A DNA stretch of 64,000 nt from JAGVSR01 sp033765145. GTDB taxonomy: Bacteria > Pseudomonadota > Alphaproteobacteria > Rhizobiales > Hyphomicrobiaceae. The position numbers and the translations under genes are program-made. Shown here one piece after another: positions 9,085 through 18,327 of this stretch. Below the pieces are notes generated by a model. The model was not told where the DNA came from and did no database searches. It was given only the letters and a program-made list of their open reading frames with translations. The stretch spans positions 124,001 to 188,000 of the forward strand of contig JANRIH010000009.1 of NCBI GenBank assembly GCA_033765145.1, in the 5' to 3' direction. Position 1 is the first letter of the stretch, and each line of letters begins with the position of its first letter.

Positions 9085-9973
9085 CGGCGGCGATCTTGGC
9101 ATCCCGTTGCAGCTTATGCTCGCGGTGGAGCGTATAGACGCCGGCCGCGACGACGATCGCGATGCCCAAAAGGGACAGCGGGTCGGGCCAATCGCCCCAG
9201 ATGAGCCAGCCCGCAGCGAGCGCGAACACGATACCGGTGTAGCGGAACGGCATGGCGGCAGCGATTTCGCCCGTGCGCATCGCGACCGTGATCAGCGCGT
9301 AGGCGCAGGTGAGGCTCGCGGCGCCCGCGGCGAGAATGGCGATGTCTGTCACAGAGGGCGTGATCCACGTTTCGAACGGCGCGAGCAACAGGCCCGCTGC
9401 GCCTGCGGAGGCGGCGGACATCAGTGTCAGCATGAGAGTCGGGACGGTTTCGCGGATGCCGCGGGTCGTGATGTCCCGCAGCACGATGAAGGCCACGGAC
9501 ACGATGACGAGGAGCCCGGCCAACGAAAACGCGCCGGTGCCGGGCCGCACGATGATGAGAACGCCGACGAGAGCCACCGCCGCCGCGAGCCAACGGCGCC
9601 AGCCCACGTGCTCGCCGAGGAAGATCGCGCCGGCGGCCGTCACGGCGATGGGCGTGATCTGAGCGATGGCGGTCGCATCGGCGATCGAGAGTGACACGAG
9701 CCCGCCGAGAAACGCCAGCGTGGATCCCGCTTCGCCGAACATGCGCCAGGCCAAGAGGCTTTTCGGGGCCTCGGGCGGCAATCTCAGATGGCCGAGCCAG
9801 ACGCAGGCCGAGAGCACCATGAGTGTCGCCATGGTGTTGCGGATGACGATCAGTTGCCCGAGCGGCATGTGGGACGAGACAAGCTTCACCCAGACGTCGG
9901 ACAGCGAGAATGCCGCTACAGCCCCGGTCATGGCGAGAATGGAGACGACATTCGGAGGGAGAGCGTGGGACAT
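9074..9973 (-). CDS. EamA/DMT-superfamily transporter
   Basis: The 299-residue protein has ten predicted membrane helices in two five-helix EamA repeats, for example AMTGAVAAFSLSDVWVKLV near the start and IVFALAAGWLIWGDWPDPLS near the end. Members are usually metabolite or drug exporters of the inner membrane; the substrate cannot be read from sequence. It converges on cpdR with an 11-base overlap. The start ATG at 9973 is followed directly by a hydrophobic segment, as expected. Confidence 0.85.
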   Translation of the reverse strand: MSHALPPNVVSILAMTGAVAAFSLSDVWVKLVSSHMPLGQLIVIRNTMATLMVLSACVWLGHLRLPPEAPKSLLAWRMFGEAGSTLAFLGGLVSLSIADATAIAQITPIAVTAAGAIFLGEHVGWRRWLAAAVALVGVLIIVRPGTGAFSLAGLLVIVSVAFIVLRDITTRGIRETVPTLMLTLMSAASAGAAGLLLAPFETWITPSVTDIAILAAGAASLTCAYALITVAMRTGEIAAAMPFRYTGIVFALAAGWLIWGDWPDPLSLLGIAIVVAAGVYTLHREHKLQRDAKIAAVNR

Positions 9974-10098
9974 TGCGGCCTTGTCCCTGGGCGCATCAGC
10001 GCGCCTCGGCGGGAGGCCGCATTTAGCCTAAAGGACGCGGCGCGGCAACGCGATGTCGACCGTCCGCCAATGGAAGGATGTCCCGGCGCTCGGAAACG

Positions 10099-10710
10099 TC
10101 AGGCCCTGATGCCGACCCACCGCATGAGGGCGCGGATCTGTTCGCGGCGCCACCAGATGACTAGCCATGAGCACGTCCAAACGGCGCAGGCTTCCTTGAA
10201 GAGGAGTCCGCCGTCCTTGTAAGGGTCGACGCCGAGTGGCGTGACGACGTGGAAAAAAATCGCGCCGGTCATCAACGCCAGAGCGCCGAGTGCGCCGAGC
10301 CCTTGGGTCGCGGGAAAGAGGATCAGGCCCGAGGCGATGATCTCGGCGATGCCGACGCCCAGGCGCATCACTTTCTCGTAGCCCGGAAATCCGGCCCAAT
10401 CGGTCAGGGTCGTGAAGAGCGCTACGCTACCGGGGTGGCCGAGGAGCTTATACTGCTCGTACCAGAGGAAGATAAAGGCGACGTAGGCGGCGGCCGTCCA
10501 GCACATGACGTGTACGAGCTTCGGCACATTGAGTCCGTTCGCGCCGAGGCCCAGATAGCCGAGTGCGATCAGCGCGGGCAGGAGGATGGCCAGGATGCCC
10601 CAGGGTGCGGTTGCCGGGTTGCCGGTGGCGATCGCGGCGCCGAGGAGAAAGATCGCGACGAGGTCAGTGGTTGTGATCGACGTGCCGATCGGCGGGCTGG
10701 TCGGTGTCAT
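10099..10710 (-). CDS. DoxX-like four-helix membrane protein
   Basis: The 203-residue integral membrane protein has DoxX-family character: four to five hydrophobic helices and a WAGFPGYEKVMRLGVGIAEIIASGLILFP region resembling the DoxX core. The family is poorly defined functionally and includes thiosulfate:quinone oxidoreductase subunits and redox-stress membrane proteins. I chose the ATG at 10710 rather than 10731 because a GGAG site sits nine bases upstream of it. No operon partner is evident; the DMT gene is downstream on the same strand after 125 bases. Confidence 0.6.
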   Translation of the reverse strand: MTPTSPPIGTSITTTDLVAIFLLGAAIATGNPATAPWGILAILLPALIALGYLGLGANGLNVPKLVHVMCWTAAAYVAFIFLWYEQYKLLGHPGSVALFTTLTDWAGFPGYEKVMRLGVGIAEIIASGLILFPATQGLGALGALALMTGAIFFHVVTPLGVDPYKDGGLLFKEACAVWTCSWLVIWWRREQIRALMRWVGIRA

Positions 10711-10856
10711 GGGGGGCGGCTCCGGTGGCATGCTCAGTCGTGCGGATAGGCGGCTCAGGCGGACGGTAGCCGTCGCGTGATCCGTTGCGAACGACCGATC
10801 CGGTATGGCTTCGATAGCCTACGGCTGGGACGCACTCGGAGTTTCGCATCGTCATG

Positions 10857-11633
10857 TCAGGGCGTCGCGGATGGCGAGGACGTGGATGGGGGTGTCGGCG
10901 ACGGTGGTGTCGGAGAGGCGGCTGCTGGCGCTGCCGCTGGTGCCGGGACGGCTGGCGCAGGGACAGCCGGTGGCGCGGGCTTCGGGTCGGGTCGGAGGCA
11001 GGCCTCCGCGATGCGCCGCTCGGAGACGTCGGGACCTTCACCGGGAACGGATGACGCCGGCATGAACGAGAGGCGCGAGAGCTTGTAGAGTTCGTTCGTG
11101 AACGTCGCGCCGCAGTCGAGCGTGAATTGGTGCAGCATCGGCATCTCGCAGGCTACGAGAATGGGTTTCGGGTCCTCGTTTTTCAAACGGGCGTCGTAGG
11201 CTTTGGTCAGACAGCGATCGACGTCCGCGAACGCAGCTATGAGGCCGTCTTCCAGATGGCTTTCGAGCTTCGACAGCGTGACGACGCCGGTCACCTCGCG
11301 GATCGAGAAGATGTTCTGCATGATTGTCTTGTTCCACTCGACATAGGCTTCGTCGTAAGCGCGCTTGCGGAAGCGCACCTCATCGATGTCGGCGTCGCGG
11401 CGCAGCGACGAGGCGAGCATGCCCCCGCGCGTGCGGCGTTCATAGACAAGGTGGACGAGGCTCTCGATCGACTGGCGGCGTGTCTGGTATTGCGCGTAGG
11501 TCTGCCCGAGCCACGCGCCGACGGAGGCAGTGACGATACCGTTCAGGGCTGCGGAGATGAGCGCATAGCCAATGAGCTGCGCGCGGGTGAAGCGCGCGTA
11601 GCGCATAAGGCCCCAGCCGCGCTTGCTTGCCAT
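10857..11633 (-). CDS. Single-pass membrane protein with Pro/Ala-rich C-terminal tail, function unknown
   Basis: I do not recognise a family. The 258-residue product has one N-terminal membrane segment (LIGYALISAALNGIVTASVGAWLG) and an alpha-helical central domain with many charged residues. That domain contains three cysteines, two of them in CEMPMLHQFTLDCG. The low-complexity Pro/Ala/Ser tail covers the last 45 residues. The topology suggests an inner-membrane anchor with a periplasmic or cytoplasmic helical domain. The ATG at 11633 is preceded by AAAGG at proper distance, so the longer frame from 11669 is not used. Confidence 0.6.
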   Translation of the reverse strand: MASKRGWGLMRYARFTRAQLIGYALISAALNGIVTASVGAWLGQTYAQYQTRRQSIESLVHLVYERRTRGGMLASSLRRDADIDEVRFRKRAYDEAYVEWNKTIMQNIFSIREVTGVVTLSKLESHLEDGLIAAFADVDRCLTKAYDARLKNEDPKPILVACEMPMLHQFTLDCGATFTNELYKLSRLSFMPASSVPGEGPDVSERRIAEACLRPDPKPAPPAVPAPAVPAPAAAPAAASPTPPSPTPPSTSSPSATP

Positions 11634-11702
11634 GCGATTGCCTTTCGGTCCGGTGTCGTCAGATAGCAAGCGCGCGATCGATGCCCGGATGCGACCCCTC
11701 TG

Positions 11703-12740
11703 TCACCCGCCCGTGACGCTCATGTGACGGGCGACGGCGGGGCGGCGGGTGGCGCGGTCGATGATGAAATCGTGGCCTTTGGGTTTTCGCGCGATCGCTG
11801 CGTCGATGGCTTTCAGCAGCGGCGCATCGTCGGCGCTGGCGCGGAGGGGCGCGCGGAGGTCGGCCGCGTCGTCCTGGCCGAGACACATGTAGAGCGTGCC
11901 CGTGCAGGTCAGGCGCACGCGATTGCAGCTTTCGCAGAAATTGTGCGTCATCGGCGTGATGAAGCCGAGCCGGCCGCCGGTTTCCTTGACCGTCACGTAG
12001 CGCGCGGGTCCGCCGGTCCGGTACGGGATGTCGTCGAGCGTGAAGCGGTCCATGAGCCGCGCGCGGACGATCGAAAGCGGCAGATATTGATCAGTTCGGT
12101 CGGCGCCGATGTCTCCGAGCGGCATCGTCTCGATGAGCGTCAGGTCCGCGCCGCGGCCATGGGCGAAGCGCAGCAAATCCTCGATCTCGTGCTCGTTGAC
12201 GTCCTTCAGCGCGACGGCGTTGATCTTGATCGAAAGGCCCGCGCGTTCTGCGGCGTCGAGGCCGTCGAGAACCGGCTTCAGTTCGCCCCATCGCGTGATC
12301 GCCCGGAACTTCTGCGGGTCCAGCGTGTCGATCGAGACGTTGACGCGGCGAACGCCGCAGGCGGCGAGATCGGCGGCATACTTGGCGAGCTGGCTGCCGT
12401 TGGTCGTCAGCGTCAATTCTTCGAGCGCGCCGGATTCCAGATGTCGGGAGAGCGCCTCGAAGAGCCAAAGGATATTCTTGCGGACGAGCGGTTCGCCGCC
12501 TGTGATCCGAAGCTTTCTAACGCCCTTCGTGACGAAGGCCGAGCAGAGTCGGTCCAGTTCCTCGAGCGTCAGCAAGTCCTTTTTCGGCAGAAACGCCATG
12601 TCTTCCGACATGCAGTAGACGCAACGGAAGTCGCAGCGGTCGGTGACAGACACGCGCAGATAGCTGACCGTGCGGCCGAAGGGGTCGGTGAGTGCGGGAT
12701 CGGCGAGACCCGTGGCGGCGATCATCGGGGATGGCGTCAT
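11703..12740 (-). CDS. moaA: GTP 3',8-cyclase MoaA (molybdenum cofactor biosynthesis)
   Basis: This radical-SAM enzyme converts GTP to 3',8-cyclo-7,8-dihydro-GTP, the first step of molybdopterin synthesis. It has the SAM-cluster motif CDFRCVYC and the C-terminal second 4Fe-4S cluster cysteines in CESCNRVRLTCTGTLYMC. The last residues are the required double glycine (SVTGG). The open frame extends 43 codons upstream without a ribosome site. I place the start at ATG 12740 (345 residues), although 12725 is also possible. It is divergent from the MFS transporter. No other moa genes are in the window. Confidence 0.92.
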   Translation of the reverse strand: MTPSPMIAATGLADPALTDPFGRTVSYLRVSVTDRCDFRCVYCMSEDMAFLPKKDLLTLEELDRLCSAFVTKGVRKLRITGGEPLVRKNILWLFEALSRHLESGALEELTLTTNGSQLAKYAADLAACGVRRVNVSIDTLDPQKFRAITRWGELKPVLDGLDAAERAGLSIKINAVALKDVNEHEIEDLLRFAHGRGADLTLIETMPLGDIGADRTDQYLPLSIVRARLMDRFTLDDIPYRTGGPARYVTVKETGGRLGFITPMTHNFCESCNRVRLTCTGTLYMCLGQDDAADLRAPLRASADDAPLLKAIDAAIARKPKGHDFIIDRATRRPAVARHMSVTGG

Positions 12741-12975
12741 GGGCGGAACGTAGTGCGGGTCATCGGCGAGAGCAACGGGTCGAGTAGAGCCAGGGCTCGC
12801 GTCGAGGGGCATTTCGCGTTTGCGTCGTGCCGCCGAGGGAGATTCCAGCAGCGGCGGGTTGCCGGTCAATCCCGGCCGGGTTACTGATCGACCACAAAAA
12901 GGGTGCAGGAAGCCCTGTCGTGCGCAGCCGGACTTCGGAGCAACTGGACTTCGGCGCGATTGGCCATTCGGGGGG

Positions 12976-14682
12976 ATGATGTCTCAACAGGCAACGGGGG
13001 CCCAGAACATGGGGGCCCAAGGCCCGGGTCTGCTCGATCGCGAGCGGATCATTGCGGGACCGGGTTTCAACCGGTGGATGGTGCCGCCGGCAGCCCTCTG
13101 CATTCATCTCTGCATCGGCATGGCTTACGGCTTCTCGGTCTTCTGGAAGCCGCTGCAGGCCGCGCTCGTCGGTGCGGACGGGAAGCCGCTCGCGGAATGC
13201 TCGGCGGGTGCCGTCACGTTCGCGGAGAAAGCGGCAGGGACGCTCAGGGCGCTGACCGCTACGGACTGCAACTGGAGCCAGTTCGATCTTGGCTGGATGT
13301 ACACGTTCTTCTTCGTTCTGCTCGGCGTTTCGGCCGCGGTCTGGGGCTTCTGGCTCGAGCGGGCGGGGCCGCGCAAGGCCGGTGTCGTCTCGACGCTCTG
13401 CTGGTGTGGTGGGCTCCTCATCTCCGCACTCGGGGTCTACTGGCACCAGCTCTGGATGCTGTGGGTCGGTTCCGGCATCATAGGCGGCGTCGGACTGGGA
13501 TTGGGCTACATCTCTCCCGTTTCCACGCTCATCAAATGGTTCCCGGACCGGCGCGGCATGGCGACCGGCATGGCCATCATGGGGTTCGGCGGCGGGGCCA
13601 TGGTCGGTTCGCCGCTCGCCACGTTCCTCATGAATCAGTTCAAGACCGAGACATCGCCCGGTGTCTGGGAGACGTTCGTCGCCATGGCGGCGATCTACGT
13701 CGTCTTCATGCTGATCGGCTCGTTCCGGTACCGCTTGCCGCCGCCCGGCTGGAAGCCCGAGGGCTGGACGCCGCCTGCGGCTTCCAACGCCATGATCAGC
13801 TCGAAGCACGTGCACCTGAACGATGCCCACAAAACCCCGCAGTTCTGGCTCCTTTGGATCGTGCTCTGCATGAACGTCTCGGCCGGTATCGGCATCATCG
13901 GGGCGGCGTCGCCGATGCTTCAGGAGACCTTCGGCGGTGCGCTCGCCGGGCAGCCGGGCGTCGGGTATCTCGATCTCAAGAAGGACGCCGCGATGGCTGC
14001 CGCTGCGGCCGCGGTCGGCGCGGGCTTCGTCGGGCTCATCTCGCTCTTCAACATCTTCGGCCGGATCGCCTGGGCCTCGTCATCGGACAATCTTGGGCGG
14101 AAAGTGACCTACGCCATCTTCTTCACGCTCGGCGCGGCGCTCTATGTCCTCGCGTCGTTCGGCGCGGAGTGGAAGAGCATGGCCATTTTCGTCGCGTGCT
14201 TCTGCATCATCGCGTCCATGTACGGCGGTGGGTTCGCGACGATTCCGGCGTATCTCGCAGACATGTTCGGTACGCAGTTCGTGGGGGCCATCCACGGCCG
14301 GTTGCTGACGGCTTGGTCGACGGCCGGCATCCTGGGTCCCGTCGTGGTCAATTATTTCCACGACACGCGGCTCGCCTCCGGCATTCCGCCCGACCAAGTC
14401 TATGGGCCGATCTTCTACATCCTGGCCGGGATGCTCGTGATCGGTATGGTGGCCAATCTGCTGGTGAGGCCGGTCGATCCCAAGTGGCACATGACCGACG
14501 AGGAGGTCGCGCACGAGCAGGCGAAGCTCAAGGGCGCGGCACAGACCGTCGAAAGCGGATCGTATGGTATCGGCAAAGGGGGGCTCGACGCGGCGGCGGC
14601 CGTCTTCTGGCTGTTCGTCGGTATCCCGCTCGCATGGGGCGTCTGGGTCACAATCGAGAAGGCCATGGCGATCTTCGCGTGA
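12976..14682 (+). CDS. OFA-family (oxalate/formate antiporter type) MFS transporter with fused C-terminal small subunit-like helix
   Basis: The 568-residue protein has the 12-helix MFS fold and OFA-family features, including the large first periplasmic loop and the WFPDRRGMATGMAIMGFGGG segment after helix 4. It ends with an extra 30-residue membrane segment (AVFWLFVGIPLAWGV) that closely resembles the separate 'MFS transporter small subunit' proteins often encoded beside OFA transporters. This looks like a gene fusion. Substrate is probably an organic anion such as oxalate or formate, but that is family-level inference. The start is the tandem ATG at 12976/12979 after a G-rich stretch; the frame open from 12820 is not supported. 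Confidence 0.85.
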   Translation: MMSQQATGAQNMGAQGPGLLDRERIIAGPGFNRWMVPPAALCIHLCIGMAYGFSVFWKPLQAALVGADGKPLAECSAGAVTFAEKAAGTLRALTATDCNWSQFDLGWMYTFFFVLLGVSAAVWGFWLERAGPRKAGVVSTLCWCGGLLISALGVYWHQLWMLWVGSGIIGGVGLGLGYISPVSTLIKWFPDRRGMATGMAIMGFGGGAMVGSPLATFLMNQFKTETSPGVWETFVAMAAIYVVFMLIGSFRYRLPPPGWKPEGWTPPAASNAMISSKHVHLNDAHKTPQFWLLWIVLCMNVSAGIGIIGAASPMLQETFGGALAGQPGVGYLDLKKDAAMAAAAAAVGAGFVGLISLFNIFGRIAWASSSDNLGRKVTYAIFFTLGAALYVLASFGAEWKSMAIFVACFCIIASMYGGGFATIPAYLADMFGTQFVGAIHGRLLTAWSTAGILGPVVVNYFHDTRLASGIPPDQVYGPIFYILAGMLVIGMVANLLVRPVDPKWHMTDEEVAHEQAKLKGAAQTVESGSYGIGKGGLDAAAAVFWLFVGIPLAWGVWVTIEKAMAIFA

Positions 14683-14739
14683 GGTGTTCGTTAGGCGTCG
14701 TCTGCTAGCCTCGTACTCTCCCATCGAAGGGGCAAGGCC

Positions 14740-15114
14740 ATGCCGGACCCGCGTACCTTATCCTACGTCGTCCGATGCGCCATCGTCGCGGTACCGGTTC
14801 TCCTGGTGCCGCTCGATGCCGTCGCGCGCGACGGGACGGCGCTGTCGGGGCCGTCACGGGCTGAAGGACGGCTGGTGATCAGCCGGGACCGTGCCGAGCC
14901 GGACGAGGCCGTCGAGCGGTCGCTTGCGATTGATCCCGTCTTGGCGGCCCTCGTTCTGGCTCTGGCGGGGGGCCTGGTCGCGGGTCTGCGGTTTTACGGA
15001 CAAACTGCCTGCGCAAGCTCACGCATGGCCGCCTCGATCGGCGCTCCTGTGAAGCGTCCCGCCGTTTCGGGTGCCCCGGCGGGGACGACGTTCGGCGACG
15101 CCGGACGGGGCTGA
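14740..15114 (+). CDS. Possible small membrane protein, uncertain
   Basis: This is a 124-codon frame with a good ribosome site (AAGGGG, ten bases upstream) and a hydrophobic signal-like N-terminus (CAIVAVPVLLVPLDAVA). A second hydrophobic segment follows (PVLAALVLALAGGLVAGLRF). The last 40 codons lie antisense to the well-supported gene at 14994-15674, so either the two genes overlap or this one is degraded or false. The amino-acid composition before the overlap looks protein-like. No family is recognised. Confidence 0.4.
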   Translation: MPDPRTLSYVVRCAIVAVPVLLVPLDAVARDGTALSGPSRAEGRLVISRDRAEPDEAVERSLAIDPVLAALVLALAGGLVAGLRFYGQTACASSRMAASIGAPVKRPAVSGAPAGTTFGDAGRG

Positions 15115-15674
15115 TCCGCCGGTACGGGCGACGTTTTGCAATCCGGCAAAACGATCGTAATGTCGGGGATGCGCGCTGCGGTTTCGGCCAACGCAGCCCA
15201 AGGGCGTTCCGGCGGCCGGCGGAGCGCGACGACTATCGCTTTGGCCGGCGTGCGCGACGCGAATGCGATGGCTTTCGCGAGTCCGAGATCGTCGCTGGAA
15301 TCGATCCGCACCGGTGCGACCAGGATCGATGCCGGGTTCCCCGCGTTCGATCCGGCCGAGATGAGCCGCGCCGCAATTTGGGTGCCGTTGCCTCCGACGT
15401 GCAGTGGATCGGATTCAGCGCCCGCCGCATAGGGGCGCGGATCGGCGTCGACGAAATCCCACCCAATGAGTTCGCCCTCACCGTCGCGGGCAAGAGCTTC
15501 GGCGATTCTGGGCGCGGTATAGTCGAGGCCCGTCGTCACGAGCACGACGACGGTCCCGGCGCGCGTCGTGACATAGGGCACCTTCGGGTCGGTCGAGCCG
15601 GCTAGTGTCGAAGACTGGGAAGCCCCCTGAACGAGAAACCAGGCGAAACCTGCCAAAACGAGCCGCCATCTCAT
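14994..15674 (-). CDS. Secreted subtilase-fold protein lacking the catalytic triad (pseudo-protease)
   Basis: The 226-residue protein begins with a signal peptide (LVLAGFAWFLVQGASQ) and follows the order of subtilisin (S8) core motifs. The TTGLDYTAPRI segment aligns with the S8 DTG...HP motif, with Thr47 in the Asp position. GNGTQIAARLI aligns with the GHGTHVAGII motif, with Asn96 in the His position. The region near FTGAPIEAA corresponds to the GTSMAAP motif without the Ser. It is shorter than active subtilases. It is therefore probably catalytically inactive; a role as binding protein or chaperone-like partner is inference. It is divergent from the TRAP binding-protein gene. Confidence 0.6.
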   Translation of the reverse strand: MRWRLVLAGFAWFLVQGASQSSTLAGSTDPKVPYVTTRAGTVVVLVTTGLDYTAPRIAEALARDGEGELIGWDFVDADPRPYAAGAESDPLHVGGNGTQIAARLISAGSNAGNPASILVAPVRIDSSDDLGLAKAIAFASRTPAKAIVVALRRPPERPWAALAETAARIPDITIVLPDCKTSPVPADQPRPASPNVVPAGAPETAGRFTGAPIEAAMRELAQAVCP

Positions 15675-15806
15675 TCGGTTTTCACTCCCCGCCGGCCACT
15701 TCGCGACCCGGCATCAGAGCCGGTCTGCACCAATTGTCGTTGTCCGTTCCGCTCCTTATAGTCCCGCGCCGCAGCCGGACGAAAGTTCCGGAGAACCGGG
15801 GGACAA

Positions 15807-16931
15807 GTGAAGCAGGTCAGCCGACGTAAATTCATCGCGACGGCCGCCACGGGTACGGCGGGTCTTGCCGCGGCGGCGTGCGACAGCGGCCCGCAAGCGC
15901 CCGCGATCGTTTCCGAGCAGCCGCGCCTGAGCTGGCGCATGACGTCGAGCTTTCCGCCGTCACTCGATACCATCCATGGTGCGGGGCTCGTGTTCTCGAA
16001 GGCCGTGTCGGACATGACAGACGGGCGCTTCAAAATTCAGGTTTTCGCAGCCGGCGAGATCGTCGGGGGCTTGCAGGCGGCGGACGCGGTCAGCGACGGC
16101 ACGGTCGAGAGCGCGCATACCGCGTCCTATTACTACTGGGGCAAGGACCCGACGTTCGCTCTCGCCACGGGCATTCCGTTCGGTATCAACAGCCGGATGC
16201 AGAATGCGTGGATGTGGGAGGGCGGAGGCGTTGAGCTCATGAACGCCTTCTACAGGAAGTACAACATCTACGGTCTGCCGGGGGGTAACTCGGGCGCGCA
16301 GATGGGCGGGTGGTACCGGCGCGAGATCAATTCGCCCGAGGACTGGAAGGGTCTCAAGATCCGTATCGGCGGGTTCGGCGGGGCCATTATCCAGAGGCTC
16401 GGCGGCGTACCCCAGCAGATCCCGGCCGGCGACATCTATCCCTCGCTCGAGAAGGGCACCATCGACGCGGCCGAATGGGTCGGGCCCTACGACGATGAGA
16501 AGCTCGGCTTTTATCGTGTGGCCAAATACTACTATTATCCCGGCTGGTGGGAAGGGCAGGCGATGCTGCACTTCTTCTTCAATCTCGCGAAATACGAGGA
16601 GCTGCCGAAGACATACAAGGCGATCATCCATTCCGCGGCGCATCACGCGAATACCATCATGATGGCGCGCTACGACATGCAGAACCCGCCGGCCCTGAAG
16701 CGTCTCGCTGAGAAGGGCGCGATCCTGAGGCCGTTCTCGGAGGCGGTGCTCGATGCGTGTTTCAAGGCATCGAACGAGGTTTACGCGGAGTTGTCAGCGA
16801 AGAACGCTGACTTCAAGGCCGCCTATGAAGCCATGATCAAGGTCAGACACGAGAGCTATCTGTGGCACCAGCTCTCTGAGCATACGATGGACACCTACAT
16901 GATGATCCAGCAGCGGAAGGGGACGATTTGA
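15807..16931 (+). CDS. TRAP transporter substrate-binding protein, TakP/DctP-like, TAT-exported
   Basis: The 374-residue protein begins with a twin-arginine signal (SRRKFIATAATG) and a possible lipobox-like AAAAC site. The mature part is a DctP-family binding protein of the TakP/mannitol-chloroaromatic type: it has EWVGPYDDEKLGFYRVAKYY and YPGWWEGQAML, plus the conserved carboxylate-binding Arg region KIRIGGFGG. Likely ligands are 2-oxo acids or related carboxylates. The start is GTG at 15807 after GGGGGA. No permease genes adjoin it. The DctQM pair of the matching subtype is about 26 kb away at 42946-45542. Confidence 0.88.
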   Translation: MKQVSRRKFIATAATGTAGLAAAACDSGPQAPAIVSEQPRLSWRMTSSFPPSLDTIHGAGLVFSKAVSDMTDGRFKIQVFAAGEIVGGLQAADAVSDGTVESAHTASYYYWGKDPTFALATGIPFGINSRMQNAWMWEGGGVELMNAFYRKYNIYGLPGGNSGAQMGGWYRREINSPEDWKGLKIRIGGFGGAIIQRLGGVPQQIPAGDIYPSLEKGTIDAAEWVGPYDDEKLGFYRVAKYYYYPGWWEGQAMLHFFFNLAKYEELPKTYKAIIHSAAHHANTIMMARYDMQNPPALKRLAEKGAILRPFSEAVLDACFKASNEVYAELSAKNADFKAAYEAMIKVRHESYLWHQLSEHTMDTYMMIQQRKGTI

Positions 16932-17009
16932 AATCCGACGCGCTGGGCGCGTTAAGCGACGCTCATCCCCGTAGTTGACGGTCGGTCGCGCGTTTGTACG
17001 CTCGCCTGC

Positions 17010-18323
17010 ATGGACACCTTCGAACTTCTGCACCGGCTGTCGGTCGCGCTGGCGATCGGGCTCCTGATCGGCATCGAGCGGGGCTGGCAGCAACGCGACG
17101 AACCCGAAGGCGGGCGTACGGCCGGGCTCAGGACCCACGCGCTCTCGGGGCTTCTGGGCGGCGCGTGGGGCGCTATCGCCGTCACGCAAAGGACGGCCGA
17201 GGGTGGGGCAAGCGGGGGCTCCATCGCGGCGTTGGCGGTCGTGTTCGCGGTTCTGACGCTCGTCGTCGCGTTCTACCGCTACCGCGAGACTGTGCACGAG
17301 CGGACGTTCGGCGTGACGACGGTCGTGGCGGTGATGCTGGCGTTCTCGCTCGGAGCCTTGGCGGTCCTCGGTGACATGGCGGCGGCGGGGGCGGCCGCGG
17401 TCGCCGCGACCGGCCTTCTCGCCATGAAGAGCGCGCTGCACGGCTGGCTTGCGCGCCTCACTTGGCCGGAACTCCGCTCGGGACTCGTTCTCCTCGCGAT
17501 GACGTTCGTCATCCTGCCCGCGCTGCCGGATCGGGCGATCGATCCCTGGGGCCTATTCAATCCCTACACCGTCTGGTTGATGACGGTCGTGCTCGCGGCC
17601 ATTTCCTTTGCGGGTTACGTGGCGATCCGGGTCGCGGGCGAGCGGTCCGGCATCGCGCTCACCGGGATCGCGGGTGGTCTCGCATCCTCGACCGCGACGA
17701 CGGTTCTGATGTCGAAGCTCGCGAAAGAGAATCCTGAACAGCGCGACGCGCTGATGGGCGGGGCCGCCTTGTCGAGCGCCACGATGCTCGCGCGCGTGCT
17801 GACGGTCGTCTCGGTCATCAATCTGCCGCTCGTCGGGCAGCTCGCGCTGCCGCTCGGGCTCGCGTGCGCGGCGCTCGGGGCGGCCGGATGGTGGCTCCTC
17901 GACCGGGGGCGCGACCCCGCAATCGCCGGGGTGATCGAGGGGGAAGGGCTCAAGCTCTCGAATCCTTTCGAACTGCAAAGCGTGCTGAAGTTCGCGGCAC
18001 TGCTGGCTCTCATCTCGGCGCTCGGGACGGTCGTCACGGCGTATGGAGGGTCCGCGGGTGCTTATGTTCTGGCGGCGCTGTCGGGTATCGCGGACGTCGA
18101 TGCCATCACGGTTTCGATGGCGCGGGACGGAGCGGGCGCCCTCGGCGCGGGCGTCGCGGCGAACGCCATTCTGATCGCAGTCGGCGTCAACACCATTGCC
18201 AAGGCGTTCATCGGAACGACGGCTGGCGGACCCGAGGTTGCGGGACGCTTGGCGCTTTCGGCCGCCGCCGCGCTTGCCGGTGGCGTGCTCGGGATGCTCA
18301 TTTCGATGCTCGTTCTGGGGTGA
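17010..18323 (+). CDS. MgtC/SapB N-terminal plus DUF4010 membrane protein
   Basis: The 437-residue protein is highly hydrophobic. Its first third is an MgtC/SapB-type domain (LSVALAIGLLIGIERGW, then RTHALSGLLGG) and the rest matches DUF4010 (GIAGGLASSTATTVLMS, and a late IADVDAITVSMAR motif). MgtC-like domains are linked to Mg2+/ATPase regulation and stress survival, but the role of this fused architecture is not established. It is followed after four bases by the gene at 18328, suggesting cotranscription. Confidence 0.85.
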   Translation: MDTFELLHRLSVALAIGLLIGIERGWQQRDEPEGGRTAGLRTHALSGLLGGAWGAIAVTQRTAEGGASGGSIAALAVVFAVLTLVVAFYRYRETVHERTFGVTTVVAVMLAFSLGALAVLGDMAAAGAAAVAATGLLAMKSALHGWLARLTWPELRSGLVLLAMTFVILPALPDRAIDPWGLFNPYTVWLMTVVLAAISFAGYVAIRVAGERSGIALTGIAGGLASSTATTVLMSKLAKENPEQRDALMGGAALSSATMLARVLTVVSVINLPLVGQLALPLGLACAALGAAGWWLLDRGRDPAIAGVIEGEGLKLSNPFELQSVLKFAALLALISALGTVVTAYGGSAGAYVLAALSGIADVDAITVSMARDGAGALGAGVAANAILIAVGVNTIAKAFIGTTAGGPEVAGRLALSAAAALAGGVLGMLISMLVLG

Positions 18324-18327
18324 CGAC

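Noticed and set aside
12903..14708. 601-codon plus-strand frame overlapping the MFS transporter
   Set aside because: Arg/Gly/His-rich out-of-frame shadow of a clear membrane transporter; no hydrophobic pattern or family.
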